Counted from the first letter of the stretch, positions 1-6,389 are shown. The stretch: DNA of 9,027 nucleotides from an uncultured Clostridia bacterium (GCA_944391155.1 CALXSO010000032.1:1-9027), one strand, 5' to 3'. Notes: generated by a model from the letters alone, not told the origin. Translations and numbers: made by a program.

Positions 1-2
1 AA

Positions 3-92
3 GTTGATATTTATTTTAATTTTAAACCATTACAAGATTTAAATAATAATTTTATATGTGCTAGAAAAAGTTATGAGAAAAAGGTAGGATAG
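3..92 (+). other. Unidentified open frame entering from the window edge
   Basis: This frame is open from the left edge to the TAG at 90-92, about 29 codons, and is in the same frame as the GH94 remnant that follows. The residues (for example NFKPLQDLNNNF and RKSYEKKVG) do not match the part of GH94 expected just before QYTH. It could be the tail of another gene, a scrambled part of the remnant, or chance. Too short to classify. Confidence 0.2.
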
Positions 93-599
93 AAAAAATG
101 TCCACAACTGCAATACACACATGCAAGCTGTTGGGTAATAATAGCAGAAGCAATTCTTGGTTTTGGTGATAAAGCAGTAGAATTATATAAAATGATAAAT
201 CCTATAGAGCATACAAGAACAAAAGAAGCAGTGCAAAAGTATAAAGTTGAACCATATGTAATTCCAGCAGATATCTATGGAGCAGGTAATTTAGCTGGAA
301 GAGGTGGTTGGACTTGGTATACAGGCTCATCTAGTTGGTATTATAAGGCAGGAATAGAATATATATTAGGCTTAAGAGTAGAAGAAGGAATATTGAAAAT
401 AAAACCATGTATACCTAAAGAATGGAAAGAATATAAGATAGATTATATTTATGGAAATAGTATTTATCACATAAAAGTAAATAATCCAAACGGAAAAAAT
501 ATAGGAGTGTCTAAAGTAATGTTGAATGGAAAAGAAATTCAAAACGAAATAAGATTAGATAAAAATGCTGGAATTTGTAATATTGAAGTAGACATTTAG
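93..599 (+). pseudogene. C-terminal remnant of a GH94-type glycoside phosphorylase / cyclic beta-glucan synthase-like protein
   Basis: The frame from about position 111 to the TAG at 597-599 reads QYTHASCWVI, then KMINPIEHTR, VEPYVIPADIYG and GRGGWTWYTGSSSWYY, followed by ILGLR. These are the closing motifs of glycoside hydrolase family 94 enzymes (cellobiose/cellodextrin-type phosphorylases and the phosphorylase domain of cyclic beta-1,2-glucan synthases). Such enzymes are many hundreds of residues long; only about 163 residues remain. In the same frame a TAG lies at 90-92, and the conserved RENGG segment that normally precedes QYTH is missing and not found in the other two frames. The first in-frame ATG (192) has no ribosome binding site. 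I read it as a decayed or deletion-truncated gene, not a functional short protein. The family call is from recalled motifs; the exact substrate cannot be given. Confidence 0.8.
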
Positions 600-617
600 G
601 CTAAACTAGTGTATAAT
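589..617 (+). promoter_or_regulatory. Sigma-A-type promoter for the small membrane protein gene
   Basis: TAGACA at 589-594 (five of six consensus bases) is separated by exactly 17 bases from a perfect TATAAT at 612-617. The -35 box overlaps the last codons of the GH94 remnant. The expected transcript would start near 624, about 30 bases before the ATG at 656. Confidence 0.7.
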
Positions 618-655
618 AAGATGATATTATAAAATCATAAAAAGGAGGAACATGT

Positions 656-1084
656 ATGTTGCGGAATTTCTTAAACAACATGAGAGGGGAAAAAAATATT
701 GAAAGTGCAGGTGAAAAATTATTACCTGCAGTTCAAAAGCAAACTAAAAAGTGTAATGCTGAAATCATATTTAAAATTTTTATGGTTTTTGCATATGTTA
801 TTCTTATTATACTTATTATAATACAACATAATAAGTATGAAGAATTAAAAGAAAAGAATGAGTTTAACAGAGCTATTAATATTGTAATAAACACGGAAGA
901 AGAAATGTTACAATATAGAACTCTCTTTTATTACTATAATTTAAATGGTATGGGAGAAGAGATTGGCTTTTACAGGCAAAGGTTATCTATGGTAACCTCT
1001 GTAGAAGAATTGGAGGAGGTTATTAATGATTATTATAATTGGAAGATAATGAGAGGTCTTGAAGAACCTCCAAAAGATTTATAG
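656..1084 (+). CDS. Small single-pass membrane protein of unknown function
   Basis: A 142-residue protein I do not recognise. A good AAAGGAGG at 641-648 sits 7 bases before the ATG at 656; another ATG at 652 is closer to the site but leads to a stop after 16 codons, so 656 is preferred. Residues 1-35 are polar and basic (KQTKK just before the membrane), residues about 36-57 form one hydrophobic helix rich in I, L, V and F, and the remaining 85 residues are charged with helical, possibly coiled-coil character (YEELKEKNEF, EELEEVINDYYN). The positive-inside rule suggests N-terminus inside and the C-terminal part outside. No signal peptidase motif and no known domain were seen. It has its own promoter (589-617) and a hairpin after the stop, so it appears to be a single-gene transcript. 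It is real on the basis of signals and composition, but its role is unknown. Confidence 0.8.
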   Translation: MLRNFLNNMRGEKNIESAGEKLLPAVQKQTKKCNAEIIFKIFMVFAYVILIILIIIQHNKYEELKEKNEFNRAINIVINTEEEMLQYRTLFYYYNLNGMGEEIGFYRQRLSMVTSVEELEEVINDYYNWKIMRGLEEPPKDL

Positions 1085-1100
1085 GTTTAAGAAATTGTAG

Positions 1101-1137
1101 ATAGGTGTGCAAATTGTGTTACAATGTGCACACCTAT
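1101..1137 (+). terminator. Strong hairpin after the small membrane protein gene, probable terminator
   Basis: ATAGGTGTGCA (1101-1111) pairs perfectly with TGCACACCTAT (1127-1137). The inner part 1113-1117 also pairs with 1121-1125, leaving a 3-base GTT loop and one A/G mismatch, giving about 16 pairs in all. It begins 16 bases after the TAG at 1082-1084. The following tract (TTTATGTG) is only weakly T-rich, so termination is likely but not certain. Confidence 0.5.
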
Positions 1138-1190
1138 TTATGTGTATATAAAAATGGAATTTCTTCTTTAACATATTTGTTGTGTTTTTT

Positions 1191-1254
1191 GTATAAAACA
1201 AGAAAGTATCTTTATAAAGTGACATACGTGAGCTTTACTTATGTAGTTTTGCTA
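1191..1254 (+). repeat. Dispersed intergenic repeat, motif A, copy 1 (upstream of walR)
   Basis: First of three related stretches (others at 2459-2520 and 6225-6289), all on the plus strand and outside genes. From the TATAAA box (1213-1218) onward, about 33 of 42 bases match copy 3 and 31 of 42 match copy 2, counted by eye. After the TATAAA there is an imperfect hairpin: ACATACGT (1222-1229) with ACTTATGT (1237-1244), one internal mismatch. TTGTAT at 1189-1194 lies 18 bases before TATAAA, so the repeat may carry a promoter and the first part of a structured RNA. No known RNA family was recognised. The rest of the 1085-1442 spacer holds the 1101-1137 hairpin, motif B copy 1 and the walR promoter. 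Confidence 0.6.
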
Positions 1255-1274
1255 TTTTTAATACTTATCAAAAA

Positions 1275-1330
1275 AATATTTATATATCAACATTTCAAAC
1301 TACTCTAAAAAATGAAGTCTGAATTGTAAC
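1275..1330 (+). repeat. Dispersed intergenic repeat, motif B, copy 1
   Basis: About 47 of 56 bases match 6101-6155 by eye, including an identical ACTACTCTAAAAAAT and an identical TCTGAATTGTAA. A more diverged copy lies at 7346-7401. The tail of this copy plus the next few bases (1316-1336) also matches the right arm of the inverted repeat at 7512-7532 in 18 of 21 positions. Here motif A precedes B; at 6101-6289 the order is B then A. No coding potential. Confidence 0.6.
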
Positions 1331-1369
1331 TTAATTGTAATAGAGAACTCTTTTTTTCGCAAAAAATAC

Positions 1370-1398
1370 TTGTATATTCACAAAAGTTGTGATATAAA
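1370..1398 (+). promoter_or_regulatory. Probable walR promoter with a palindrome between the -35 and -10 boxes
   Basis: TTGTAT (1370-1375), 17 bases, then TATAAA (1393-1398), about 45 bases before the GTG start. Most of the spacer is the perfect inverted repeat TCACAA-AAG-TTGTGA (1378-1392), directly abutting the -10 box. This is where a repressor would block RNA polymerase. The factor is not identified. Confidence 0.5.
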
Positions 1399-1442
1399 TA
1401 TGTTTGATATAGAAATTTTAGCTAAGAAAGGCGGAAGTTTTT

Positions 1443-2195
1443 GTGGAAGAAAATGTTGATAAGGATGTTAAAACAATTTTGATTGTTGATGATGAACAAC
1501 CAATTATTGATGTGTTAATGTACAATTTAAAAAAAGAAGGATATAATATTATAGAAGCTAATGATGGAATAACAGCAGTTAATAAAGCTCTTGACGAAAG
1601 ACCTGATTTAATGTTATTAGATATAATGTTACCTAAATTAGATGGTTTATCAGTTTGTAAAAGAGTAAAAAATTCTTTGAATATTCCAATAATAATGCTA
1701 ACTGCAAAAGATGGTGAAATTGATAAAATATTAGGTTTAGAATTAGGGGCAGATGATTATATAACAAAGCCTTTTAGTGTAAGAGAGCTAGTAGCAAGAG
1801 TAAAGGCAAATTTACGTAAAGTAGAAGCTGTTTCAAATACTCAATATGTTAAGAAACCACAAAATCAAACTACAGATAAAAAAGAAAATAAAATAAAAGT
1901 TGGAGATTTGGAATTAGATTTAGATAAGTTTGAAGTTAGAGTGAGAAACGAAATAATAGATTTAACTTTGAGAGAATTTGAAGTATTGAAATTTTTAGCT
2001 TTGCAACCAGGGCAAGTAGTTACAAGAGAAGTTTTATTGGAAAAAGTTTGGGGATATGAATATTATGGTGATATTAGAACTGTAGATGTAACAGTTAGAA
2101 GAATTAGAGAAAAAATTGAGAAAGATACTTCTGCACCAAAAATTTTAATAACAAAAAGGGGAGTTGGCTACTATGTTAAAGGTGAAGAAGATTAA
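1443..2195 (+). CDS. walR: OmpR/PhoB-family response regulator, WalR (YycF)-like
   Basis: A 250-residue DNA-binding response regulator. The receiver domain (about residues 10-126) has the acidic pair D16/D17, the phosphoacceptor D60 in LLDIMLP, switch T87 in MLTAKD and K109 in ITKPF. A lysine/glutamine-rich linker (about 127-153) leads to the C-terminal winged helix (about 155-247) with LTLREFEVL, TREVLLEKVWGYEYYGD, RTVDVTVRRIREKIE and TKRGVGYY. The strings are very close to Bacillus WalR, the essential regulator of cell-wall hydrolases and wall metabolism; that role here is inferred. The start is GTG at 1443, placed 7 bases after AAAGGCGGA (1427-1435). In relatives walK and accessory genes follow directly, but here no kinase is present in the next 630 bases or elsewhere in the window, so the partner must be elsewhere. 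A general PhoB-like role is the alternative. All key residues are intact. Confidence 0.88.
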   Translation: MEENVDKDVKTILIVDDEQPIIDVLMYNLKKEGYNIIEANDGITAVNKALDERPDLMLLDIMLPKLDGLSVCKRVKNSLNIPIIMLTAKDGEIDKILGLELGADDYITKPFSVRELVARVKANLRKVEAVSNTQYVKKPQNQTTDKKENKIKVGDLELDLDKFEVRVRNEIIDLTLREFEVLKFLALQPGQVVTREVLLEKVWGYEYYGDIRTVDVTVRRIREKIEKDTSAPKILITKRGVGYYVKGEED

Positions 2196-2248
2196 TTTGT
2201 TGACATTTAATGTCATATTATAATTTAAGTAAGAACAAAGGGTTCTTC

Positions 2249-2331
2249 AAAAGATTGATATATAAATATTTTCTAAGAAATACACATGAAAATTAAGATT
2301 TCTAGTAGAAATATTTATATATCAATCTTTT
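2249..2331. repeat. Long AT-rich palindrome downstream of walR
   Basis: The 23 bases at 2249-2271 are the exact reverse complement of 2309-2331. Pairing continues inward with small bulges through CTA and AGAAAT on the left and ATTTCTAG on the right, leaving a loop of about 15 bases around 2282-2297. The preceding AAGAAC (2231-2236) and GTTCTT (2242-2247) form a smaller hairpin. The palindrome begins 54 bases after the walR stop and is followed by TAAATTTTTATTAT, so it may act as a terminator, but its pure AT make-up and length look more like a small mobile-element remnant. Its right arm resembles the start of motif B (1275-1300). Confidence 0.75.
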
Positions 2332-2340
2332 AAATTTTTA
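2309..2340 (+). repeat. Partial copy of motif B, overlapping the palindrome
   Basis: The right arm of the palindrome and the bases after it match the first part of motif B copy 1 (from 1274): the stretch AAATATTTATATATCAA is shared, then about 5 of the next 10 bases. The second half of motif B (TCTGAATTGTAA) is absent. AT-richness lowers the significance. Confidence 0.35.
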
Positions 2341-2458
2341 TTATATAGGAAACAATATGAAACTTTAACTTATACAGGAGCAAAGTGAAAATAAACTCTT
2401 AAAAATTTATTTTCAAATAAGAAATTGACTTTTATCATGACCGTATGTTGATTTTTTC

Positions 2459-2520
2459 GTGTACAACAAAAGGATAGATATAAAAAGACCTGAGTGAGTT
2501 TTACTAATCTGGCTTTGATA
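2459..2520 (+). repeat. Dispersed intergenic repeat, motif A, copy 2
   Basis: It shares TATAAA (2479-2484), then AAGAC, GTGAG, TTTTACT and CTTTGATA with motif A copy 1 at equivalent spacing, about 31 of 42 positions from TATAAA onward by eye. The hairpin arms are less well paired than in copy 1. The rest of the 2196-2825 gap holds the palindrome (2249-2331), this copy, a promoter (2673-2701) and an extremely AT-rich leader. I see no gene or gene fragment there, and in particular no piece of a histidine kinase. Confidence 0.55.
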
Positions 2521-2672
2521 TCTTTCTTATTTAATATAAATATAATAAAACTAAATTAGTATGATTATTAAGATTAAAAAGATATTAGAAAAGTTTCTGG
2601 TAAGGTTATTTATGTTATAAAATGGGATTGTCGAATTTTGCGATGAAAAAATGAAAAAATAATATTATTTTA

Positions 2673-2701
2673 TTGACATAATATAGAAAGGTTAATATAA
2701 T
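2673..2701 (+). promoter_or_regulatory. Perfect-consensus sigma-A promoter for the Rpn-like gene
   Basis: TTGACA (2673-2678), exactly 17 bases, TATAAT (2696-2701). This predicts a transcript from about 2708 and a leader of roughly 118 bases made almost only of A and T. The leader starts with the palindrome GAATTAATTAATTC (2710-2723) followed by seven T residues. Confidence 0.85.
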
Positions 2702-2825
2702 TAACGTGTGAATTAATTAATTCTTTTTTTAAATCAAATTAATTTTAAATTCTATTAATTTTAATTCAATATATTTTAAATCAATTTTATTAAGTAATGA
2801 AGAAAGGAGGCTTGCATTACAATTT

Positions 2826-3476
2826 ATGAATCAGAAATTCATTGCCAAAAGTAATTATCTTTTGAGAAAAGTTTTAAATTCAGAAAATAATTTAGATATA
2901 TTGCAAGATTTTGTAGAAGCAATTCTAAATGTTAATATTCAAAAAATTTTTTTAAATCCATATTTAAATATAAAATCAAAACAATTACCAGCAGAAGAAA
3001 ATTTTGGCATTGCAGATATGCGAATAAAAACTAAAGAAAATCAAGAATTTAATGTTGGAATTCAGTTTATTGATGGAAAATATATTCAAACAAAGTTGTT
3101 ATTGTATTATGCACAAATTCATAGTAATCAAATAGAATACAAGGATAACAGAAAGATTACAAATACAGTTACTATTAATATATTAAATCAAAATTATTAT
3201 GATTCATTTTCTTATCATAAAATAATACAAATGAAAAGCACAAATAAAGGAATAGAAAATAATGAATTAAAAGATGAAGAAATATTATTACATGTTATTG
3301 AACTTCCAAAATATCAACCTATTTTTTTGCATAATTTAAATAAGGAAGAACAATGGATAACTTATTTAAAAGGTGATAATGCAGAAGAGATTGAAAGAGT
3401 TAAAAGAATGAATTATAAAATAAATAAATTAGATATATTGATAGATAACTATTGGGAAAAAGAAAAAATAGAATAG
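2826..3476 (+). CDS. PD-(D/E)XK nuclease-family (Rpn / transposase-like) protein, possibly inactive
   Basis: A 216-residue protein resembling the Rpn/PDDEXK_2 family of recombination-promoting nucleases or putative transposases. These typically open with a short segment such as NYLLRKVL, continue with NNLDILQDFVEAILNV, and carry a D...ExQ-type catalytic core near residues 60-80, then a helical part. Here the core reads GIADMRIKTK and NVGIQF: D64 is present and Q80 is in place, but the position usually holding glutamate is G78. The protein may therefore have lost nuclease activity, or the family subset uses another residue. The start ATG is 15 bases after a perfect AAAGGAGG (2803-2810), unusually far; no in-frame start lies closer. 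It has its own consensus promoter and its own terminator. Family members are often multicopy and accessory. Family assignment is by recalled pattern. Confidence 0.7.
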   Translation: MNQKFIAKSNYLLRKVLNSENNLDILQDFVEAILNVNIQKIFLNPYLNIKSKQLPAEENFGIADMRIKTKENQEFNVGIQFIDGKYIQTKLLLYYAQIHSNQIEYKDNRKITNTVTINILNQNYYDSFSYHKIIQMKSTNKGIENNELKDEEILLHVIELPKYQPIFLHNLNKEEQWITYLKGDNAEEIERVKRMNYKINKLDILIDNYWEKEKIE

Positions 3477-3530
3477 AAAGATAGAATATAGAATAGAAAG
3501 ATAGAATATAGAATAGAAAAATAGAGTATA
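3471..3530 (+). repeat. Three tandem 20-base repeats at the end of the Rpn-like gene
   Basis: GAATAGAAAGATAGAATATA occurs at 3471-3490 and again exactly at 3491-3510; a third copy with two changes occupies 3511-3530. The first copy includes the stop codon of the gene (TAG at 3474-3476), so the array grew directly from the gene end. The third copy forms the 5' arm of the terminator hairpin. Confidence 0.9.
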
Positions 3531-3600
3531 TTTTTATTTTAAACTAAATATATACTCTATTTTTATTTTAAACTAAAATATATACTCTATTTTTATTTTT
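3517..3600. terminator. Terminator hairpin with a duplicated 3' arm
   Basis: AAAAATAGAGTATAT (3517-3531) is the exact reverse complement of ATATACTCTATTTTT at 3550-3564, and that arm recurs at 3580-3594 because the 30-base unit at 3551-3580 is repeated at 3581-3599. Either arm gives a 15-pair stem followed by a T-rich run, which would end the Rpn-like transcript from the plus strand. Read from the minus strand it has a weaker T tract. Confidence 0.7.
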
Positions 3601-3640
3601 AGAAAGATGATTTATTTGCAAGGCAAAACCTAAATTTGTT

Positions 3641-3669
3641 AAAAAAGTTGAATTTAATTTTCAATTAAC
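3641..3669 (-). terminator. Possible terminator of the penicillin-binding protein gene
   Basis: On the minus strand GTTAATT (3669-3663) can pair with AATTCAAC (3654-3647, one bulge) and six T residues follow (3646-3641). It lies about 60 bases after the gene's stop. The stem is short and AT-rich, so this is tentative; the hairpin at 3517-3600 could serve as a back-up. Confidence 0.35.
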
Positions 3670-3728
3670 ATTTTTGGAATATTTTATTTAAAAGTAAAGA
3701 TTTAGTTTTTTATTAATGTCTAATTTGA

Positions 3729-6044
3729 TTAGTGTAAGTTGTTAGAGCTAGATGATGTTAAGTTTACATTAATTACAGAACCCTCTTCAACTTTTGTATC
3801 TTTTGCAGGATCTTGTGAAACTACTGTGCCAGTACCATTAATTGAAATATTTAAATTTAATCCTTTTAATACAGATTTAGCTTGAGATAAGCTTTTTCCT
3901 GTTAAATCAGGAACTGTAACAGATGTTCTTACTGCATTATCGGCATCATATAAAACTATTATTGAGTCTTTAGAAAGTGATACACCTGGTTTTGGTACTT
4001 GATCTATTACTACAGTACTATTTTTATCATTTTGTGTGTTGATTTTAGTTGTGAATCCAGCTTCTTTTAGTATTTTTTCTGCTTCAGTGATGGTTTTATT
4101 GCGAATATCTGGAACCATAATGGAATTATTTTCTGAATTAGAATTAGTATCTTCATCAGATGGAATTCCTAGATAAGGTAGAACTTCAGTAAGGATTTGT
4201 GAAACTACAGGACCTGCGATAGTACCACCTTGATGTCCTCTTTCTTTGTTAGTTGGATCATATAGAGCAAGTAATATAACTACTTGTGTATCTTCAACAG
4301 GAGAAATTGCTAAATATGATGCAACATATCCATCAGTTTTATTAGCTTCAATTGGTTCAGATGTACCGGTTTTTCCTCCTACAGAGTATCCTGAAACTGC
4401 ACCTCTACTACCAGTACCACTGACTACAACAGATTCCATCATTGATTTCATAGTATTTGCAGTTTCAGTTGATAAAACTTGTCTAACTTCGACAGGATCT
4501 ATATTTGTAACAGCACCTGTATCACTATTTGTTACCTGTTTTACAATTCTAGGTTTCATAAGAATTCCATCATTTGCGATAGCACATACTGCTGTAATCA
4601 TTTGTAAAGGCGTAATATTTACAGTCCTTTGTCCAAATGCGGCTGTTGCAAGTTCAACTTCTCCGACATCTTCAAGTTTTGTAAAAATAGAATTTGATTC
4701 ACCAGGTAGGTCGACACCTGTTGTATCAAATAAACCAAAGGCTTTATAATATTTATATAATGTAGGAGCAGTTATTCTAGCAGCTAATTGCATAAATGCA
4801 GGATTGCAAGAGTTACCTAAGGCAACACGTAAAGATTGTTCATAATGGGGAACAGGACTCCAACATTTAATTGTGACAGTATTACTTCCGTCTTTAAATT
4901 CCTCAGCACCAGTACAATTAAAGTCTCCTGCAACATCTGGTCCGGTAATATCTTCTTCAAGTGCAACAGAAGCTGTGATTAATTTAAAAATAGAACCAGG
5001 TTCATATAAATCTGAAATTGATTTATTTTTCCACATTGTGTATAAAATATTATATTGTTCTTCAGTTGATAAAGAATTATAGTTTTGAGCATAAGAGGCT
5101 GTTGGTGTATTATAATTATTTAAGTCAAAGTCTGGATAATTTGCCATTGCTAATATGTCTCCATTTTTTGGATTCATAACAATACAAGAACCACCACGAG
5201 TACACATATTATCTATGCATGCTTGTTTAAGATATTTTTCAACAATTGTTTGTACATTTAAATCTATTGTTAATGTTAAATCACTTCCATTTTCAGGAGC
5301 AATATAAGATTCGGCAGCATTAGGAATTTCTTTTCCTGTTAAACTACCATCTTTTGAGCTAACAATTTTTCCAGGAGTACCGGTTAAAGTAGAATTCCAT
5401 TCTAACTCTATTCCATATTTACCATCATTATCATCTCCACAGAAGCCAAGGACATGTGATAGAGCATTATTATATGGATAGTATCGCTTGGTGTCTTCAT
5501 CTATGTTAATTCCAGTAGAAATTTTATTTTCTTCCATCCAAGTTTTTAATTGATCTACTTTATCTTTTTCTACTTTTTTGGCAATTGTTTCTACTTGAGA
5601 ATTACTACTTACCTTTTCTAATGTTTCATTATAATCTAATCCAAATATATCAGAAAAAGCTTTAGCAACTTTTTCTTTTAATTCTTTTGTTTTTTGTTCA
5701 TCATCTTTTTCATCTTTTATACTTTTAGGATTAATAGTTATTGTGTCTACTGAAGCACTTGTAGCTAATACTTTTCCACTGCTATCATATATGTTTCCAC
5801 GTTTTGGACTTATTATTTGATTTATTGATTGTTGTTTATAAGCCAATTCTTTTAAGTAACTACCTTCAACAAACTGTAAGAAACCGATCCTTCCTATTAA
5901 TAGTACGAAAATAATTAAAACTATAATAAAAACTCTTTTTAGTTTTTTTGTATGAATAAAATTTTGTGATGAAAAATCATTATTTATTCTAACTATTTTT
6001 TGATTATTTTCATTCTTTTTTTGTGTTTTATCATTAGATTTCAT
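3729..6044 (-). CDS. Class B penicillin-binding protein with two PASTA domains (PBP2B/SpoVD type transpeptidase)
   Basis: A 771-residue D,D-transpeptidase that cross-links peptidoglycan at the outer face of the membrane. A basic cytoplasmic N-terminus is followed by one membrane anchor (about 36-57), the dimerisation or pedestal domain (PKRGNIYDSSGKVLA at about 80-94; YYPYNNALSHVLGF at 188-201) and the penicillin-binding domain with all three active-site motifs: S351-I-F-K354, S412-C-N414 and K558-T-G560. Two PASTA domains follow (about 642-700 and 709-764, opening with MVPDIRN and TVPDLTGKS) and a Ser/Asn-rich tail. Two PASTA repeats favour a PBP2B-like division enzyme; SpoVD of Bacillus has one, so the sporulation role is undecided. 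The start ATG at 6044-6042 follows AAGGAGAGG (6065-6057). It is the only minus-strand gene, divergent from rsmA, and outside any mur/fts cluster visible here. Motif B copy 2 lies in its upstream region and may contain its promoter. Confidence 0.92.
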   Translation of the reverse strand: MKSNDKTQKKNENNQKIVRINNDFSSQNFIHTKKLKRVFIIVLIIFVLLIGRIGFLQFVEGSYLKELAYKQQSINQIISPKRGNIYDSSGKVLATSASVDTITINPKSIKDEKDDEQKTKELKEKVAKAFSDIFGLDYNETLEKVSSNSQVETIAKKVEKDKVDQLKTWMEENKISTGINIDEDTKRYYPYNNALSHVLGFCGDDNDGKYGIELEWNSTLTGTPGKIVSSKDGSLTGKEIPNAAESYIAPENGSDLTLTIDLNVQTIVEKYLKQACIDNMCTRGGSCIVMNPKNGDILAMANYPDFDLNNYNTPTASYAQNYNSLSTEEQYNILYTMWKNKSISDLYEPGSIFKLITASVALEEDITGPDVAGDFNCTGAEEFKDGSNTVTIKCWSPVPHYEQSLRVALGNSCNPAFMQLAARITAPTLYKYYKAFGLFDTTGVDLPGESNSIFTKLEDVGEVELATAAFGQRTVNITPLQMITAVCAIANDGILMKPRIVKQVTNSDTGAVTNIDPVEVRQVLSTETANTMKSMMESVVVSGTGSRGAVSGYSVGGKTGTSEPIEANKTDGYVASYLAISPVEDTQVVILLALYDPTNKERGHQGGTIAGPVVSQILTEVLPYLGIPSDEDTNSNSENNSIMVPDIRNKTITEAEKILKEAGFTTKINTQNDKNSTVVIDQVPKPGVSLSKDSIIVLYDADNAVRTSVTVPDLTGKSLSQAKSVLKGLNLNISINGTGTVVSQDPAKDTKVEEGSVINVNLTSSSSNNLH

Positions 6045-6100
6045 ATTTTATAATTACCTCTCCTTTTTAATTATTAAATTTATTGGTAGTACTAAAATTT

Positions 6101-6155
6101 AATTTTATATATTAACCTTTTAGACTACTCTAAAAAATTAAATCTGAATTGTAAT
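6101..6155. repeat. Dispersed intergenic repeat, motif B, copy 2
   Basis: Close match to 1275-1330 (about 47 of 56). Read on the minus strand it sits directly upstream of the penicillin-binding protein gene and contains TTTAGA (6134-6129), 17 bases and then TATATA (6111-6106), a weak candidate promoter for that gene. The 6045-6389 spacer otherwise contains motif A copy 3, an AT-rich stretch and the rsmA promoter region; no gene is seen in it. Confidence 0.6.
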
Positions 6156-6224
6156 ATTTGTTTATTAAAATTTATATTATTTTATAATAAAAGCTTGAAA
6201 AAATCAATAAATATGGTTAAACTT

Positions 6225-6289
6225 GTATGTATACAAGAAATGTTACATATAAAAAGACATTTGTAAGTTCTACTTATGTAGATTTACTA
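6225..6289 (+). repeat. Dispersed intergenic repeat, motif A, copy 3 (upstream of rsmA)
   Basis: TATAAA at 6248-6253 is followed by GACAT, AAG, then the perfectly shared TACTTATGTAG (6271-6281), as in copy 1; about 33 of 42 bases match from TATAAA onward. TTGTAT at 6223-6228 lies 19 bases before TATAAA. If the repeat is a promoter plus leader, transcription would run toward rsmA with about 130 untranslated bases. Confidence 0.6.
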
Positions 6290-6345
6290 CGTTTGTTCTA
6301 AGCAATGTAAAATAATGTTGAAACATTAATATTTAGAAAGGAAAA

Positions 6346-6374
6346 TTGTTAATATATTGTGTTTATGATATATA
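6346..6374 (+). promoter_or_regulatory. Candidate promoter just before rsmA
   Basis: TTGTTA (6346-6351), 17 bases, TATATA (6369-6374). A transcript starting around 6381 would leave under 10 bases before the ATG at 6390. Alternatively transcription starts further up, in motif A copy 3. Confidence 0.4.
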
Positions 6375-6389
6375 AGCAAATTATTTAAA

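Noticed and set aside
1105..1308. A 67-codon plus-strand open frame starting with GTG
   Set aside because: It starts inside the 1101-1137 hairpin, has no ribosome binding site, overlaps repeat motifs A and B, and is a hydrophobic, Tyr/Phe/Leu-rich product expected from T-rich non-coding DNA.
1191..1330. IS200/IS605-type transposon end
   Set aside because: Hairpins near repeats suggested this, but no TnpA or TnpB coding sequence or remnant is present in the window.
1341..1358. Terminator at AGAGAACTCTTTTTTT
   Set aside because: The stem has only four pairs around two bases, too small to fold stably; the T run alone is not enough.
2710..2723. Operator at GAATTAATTAATTC
   Set aside because: A perfect palindrome, but made only of common AT-rich words within a leader of the same composition; chance is likely.
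4246..5082. Two plus-strand open frames (4246-4749 and 4873-5082)
   Set aside because: Both are antisense to the penicillin-binding protein gene, whose motifs are unambiguous; neither has a ribosome binding site.
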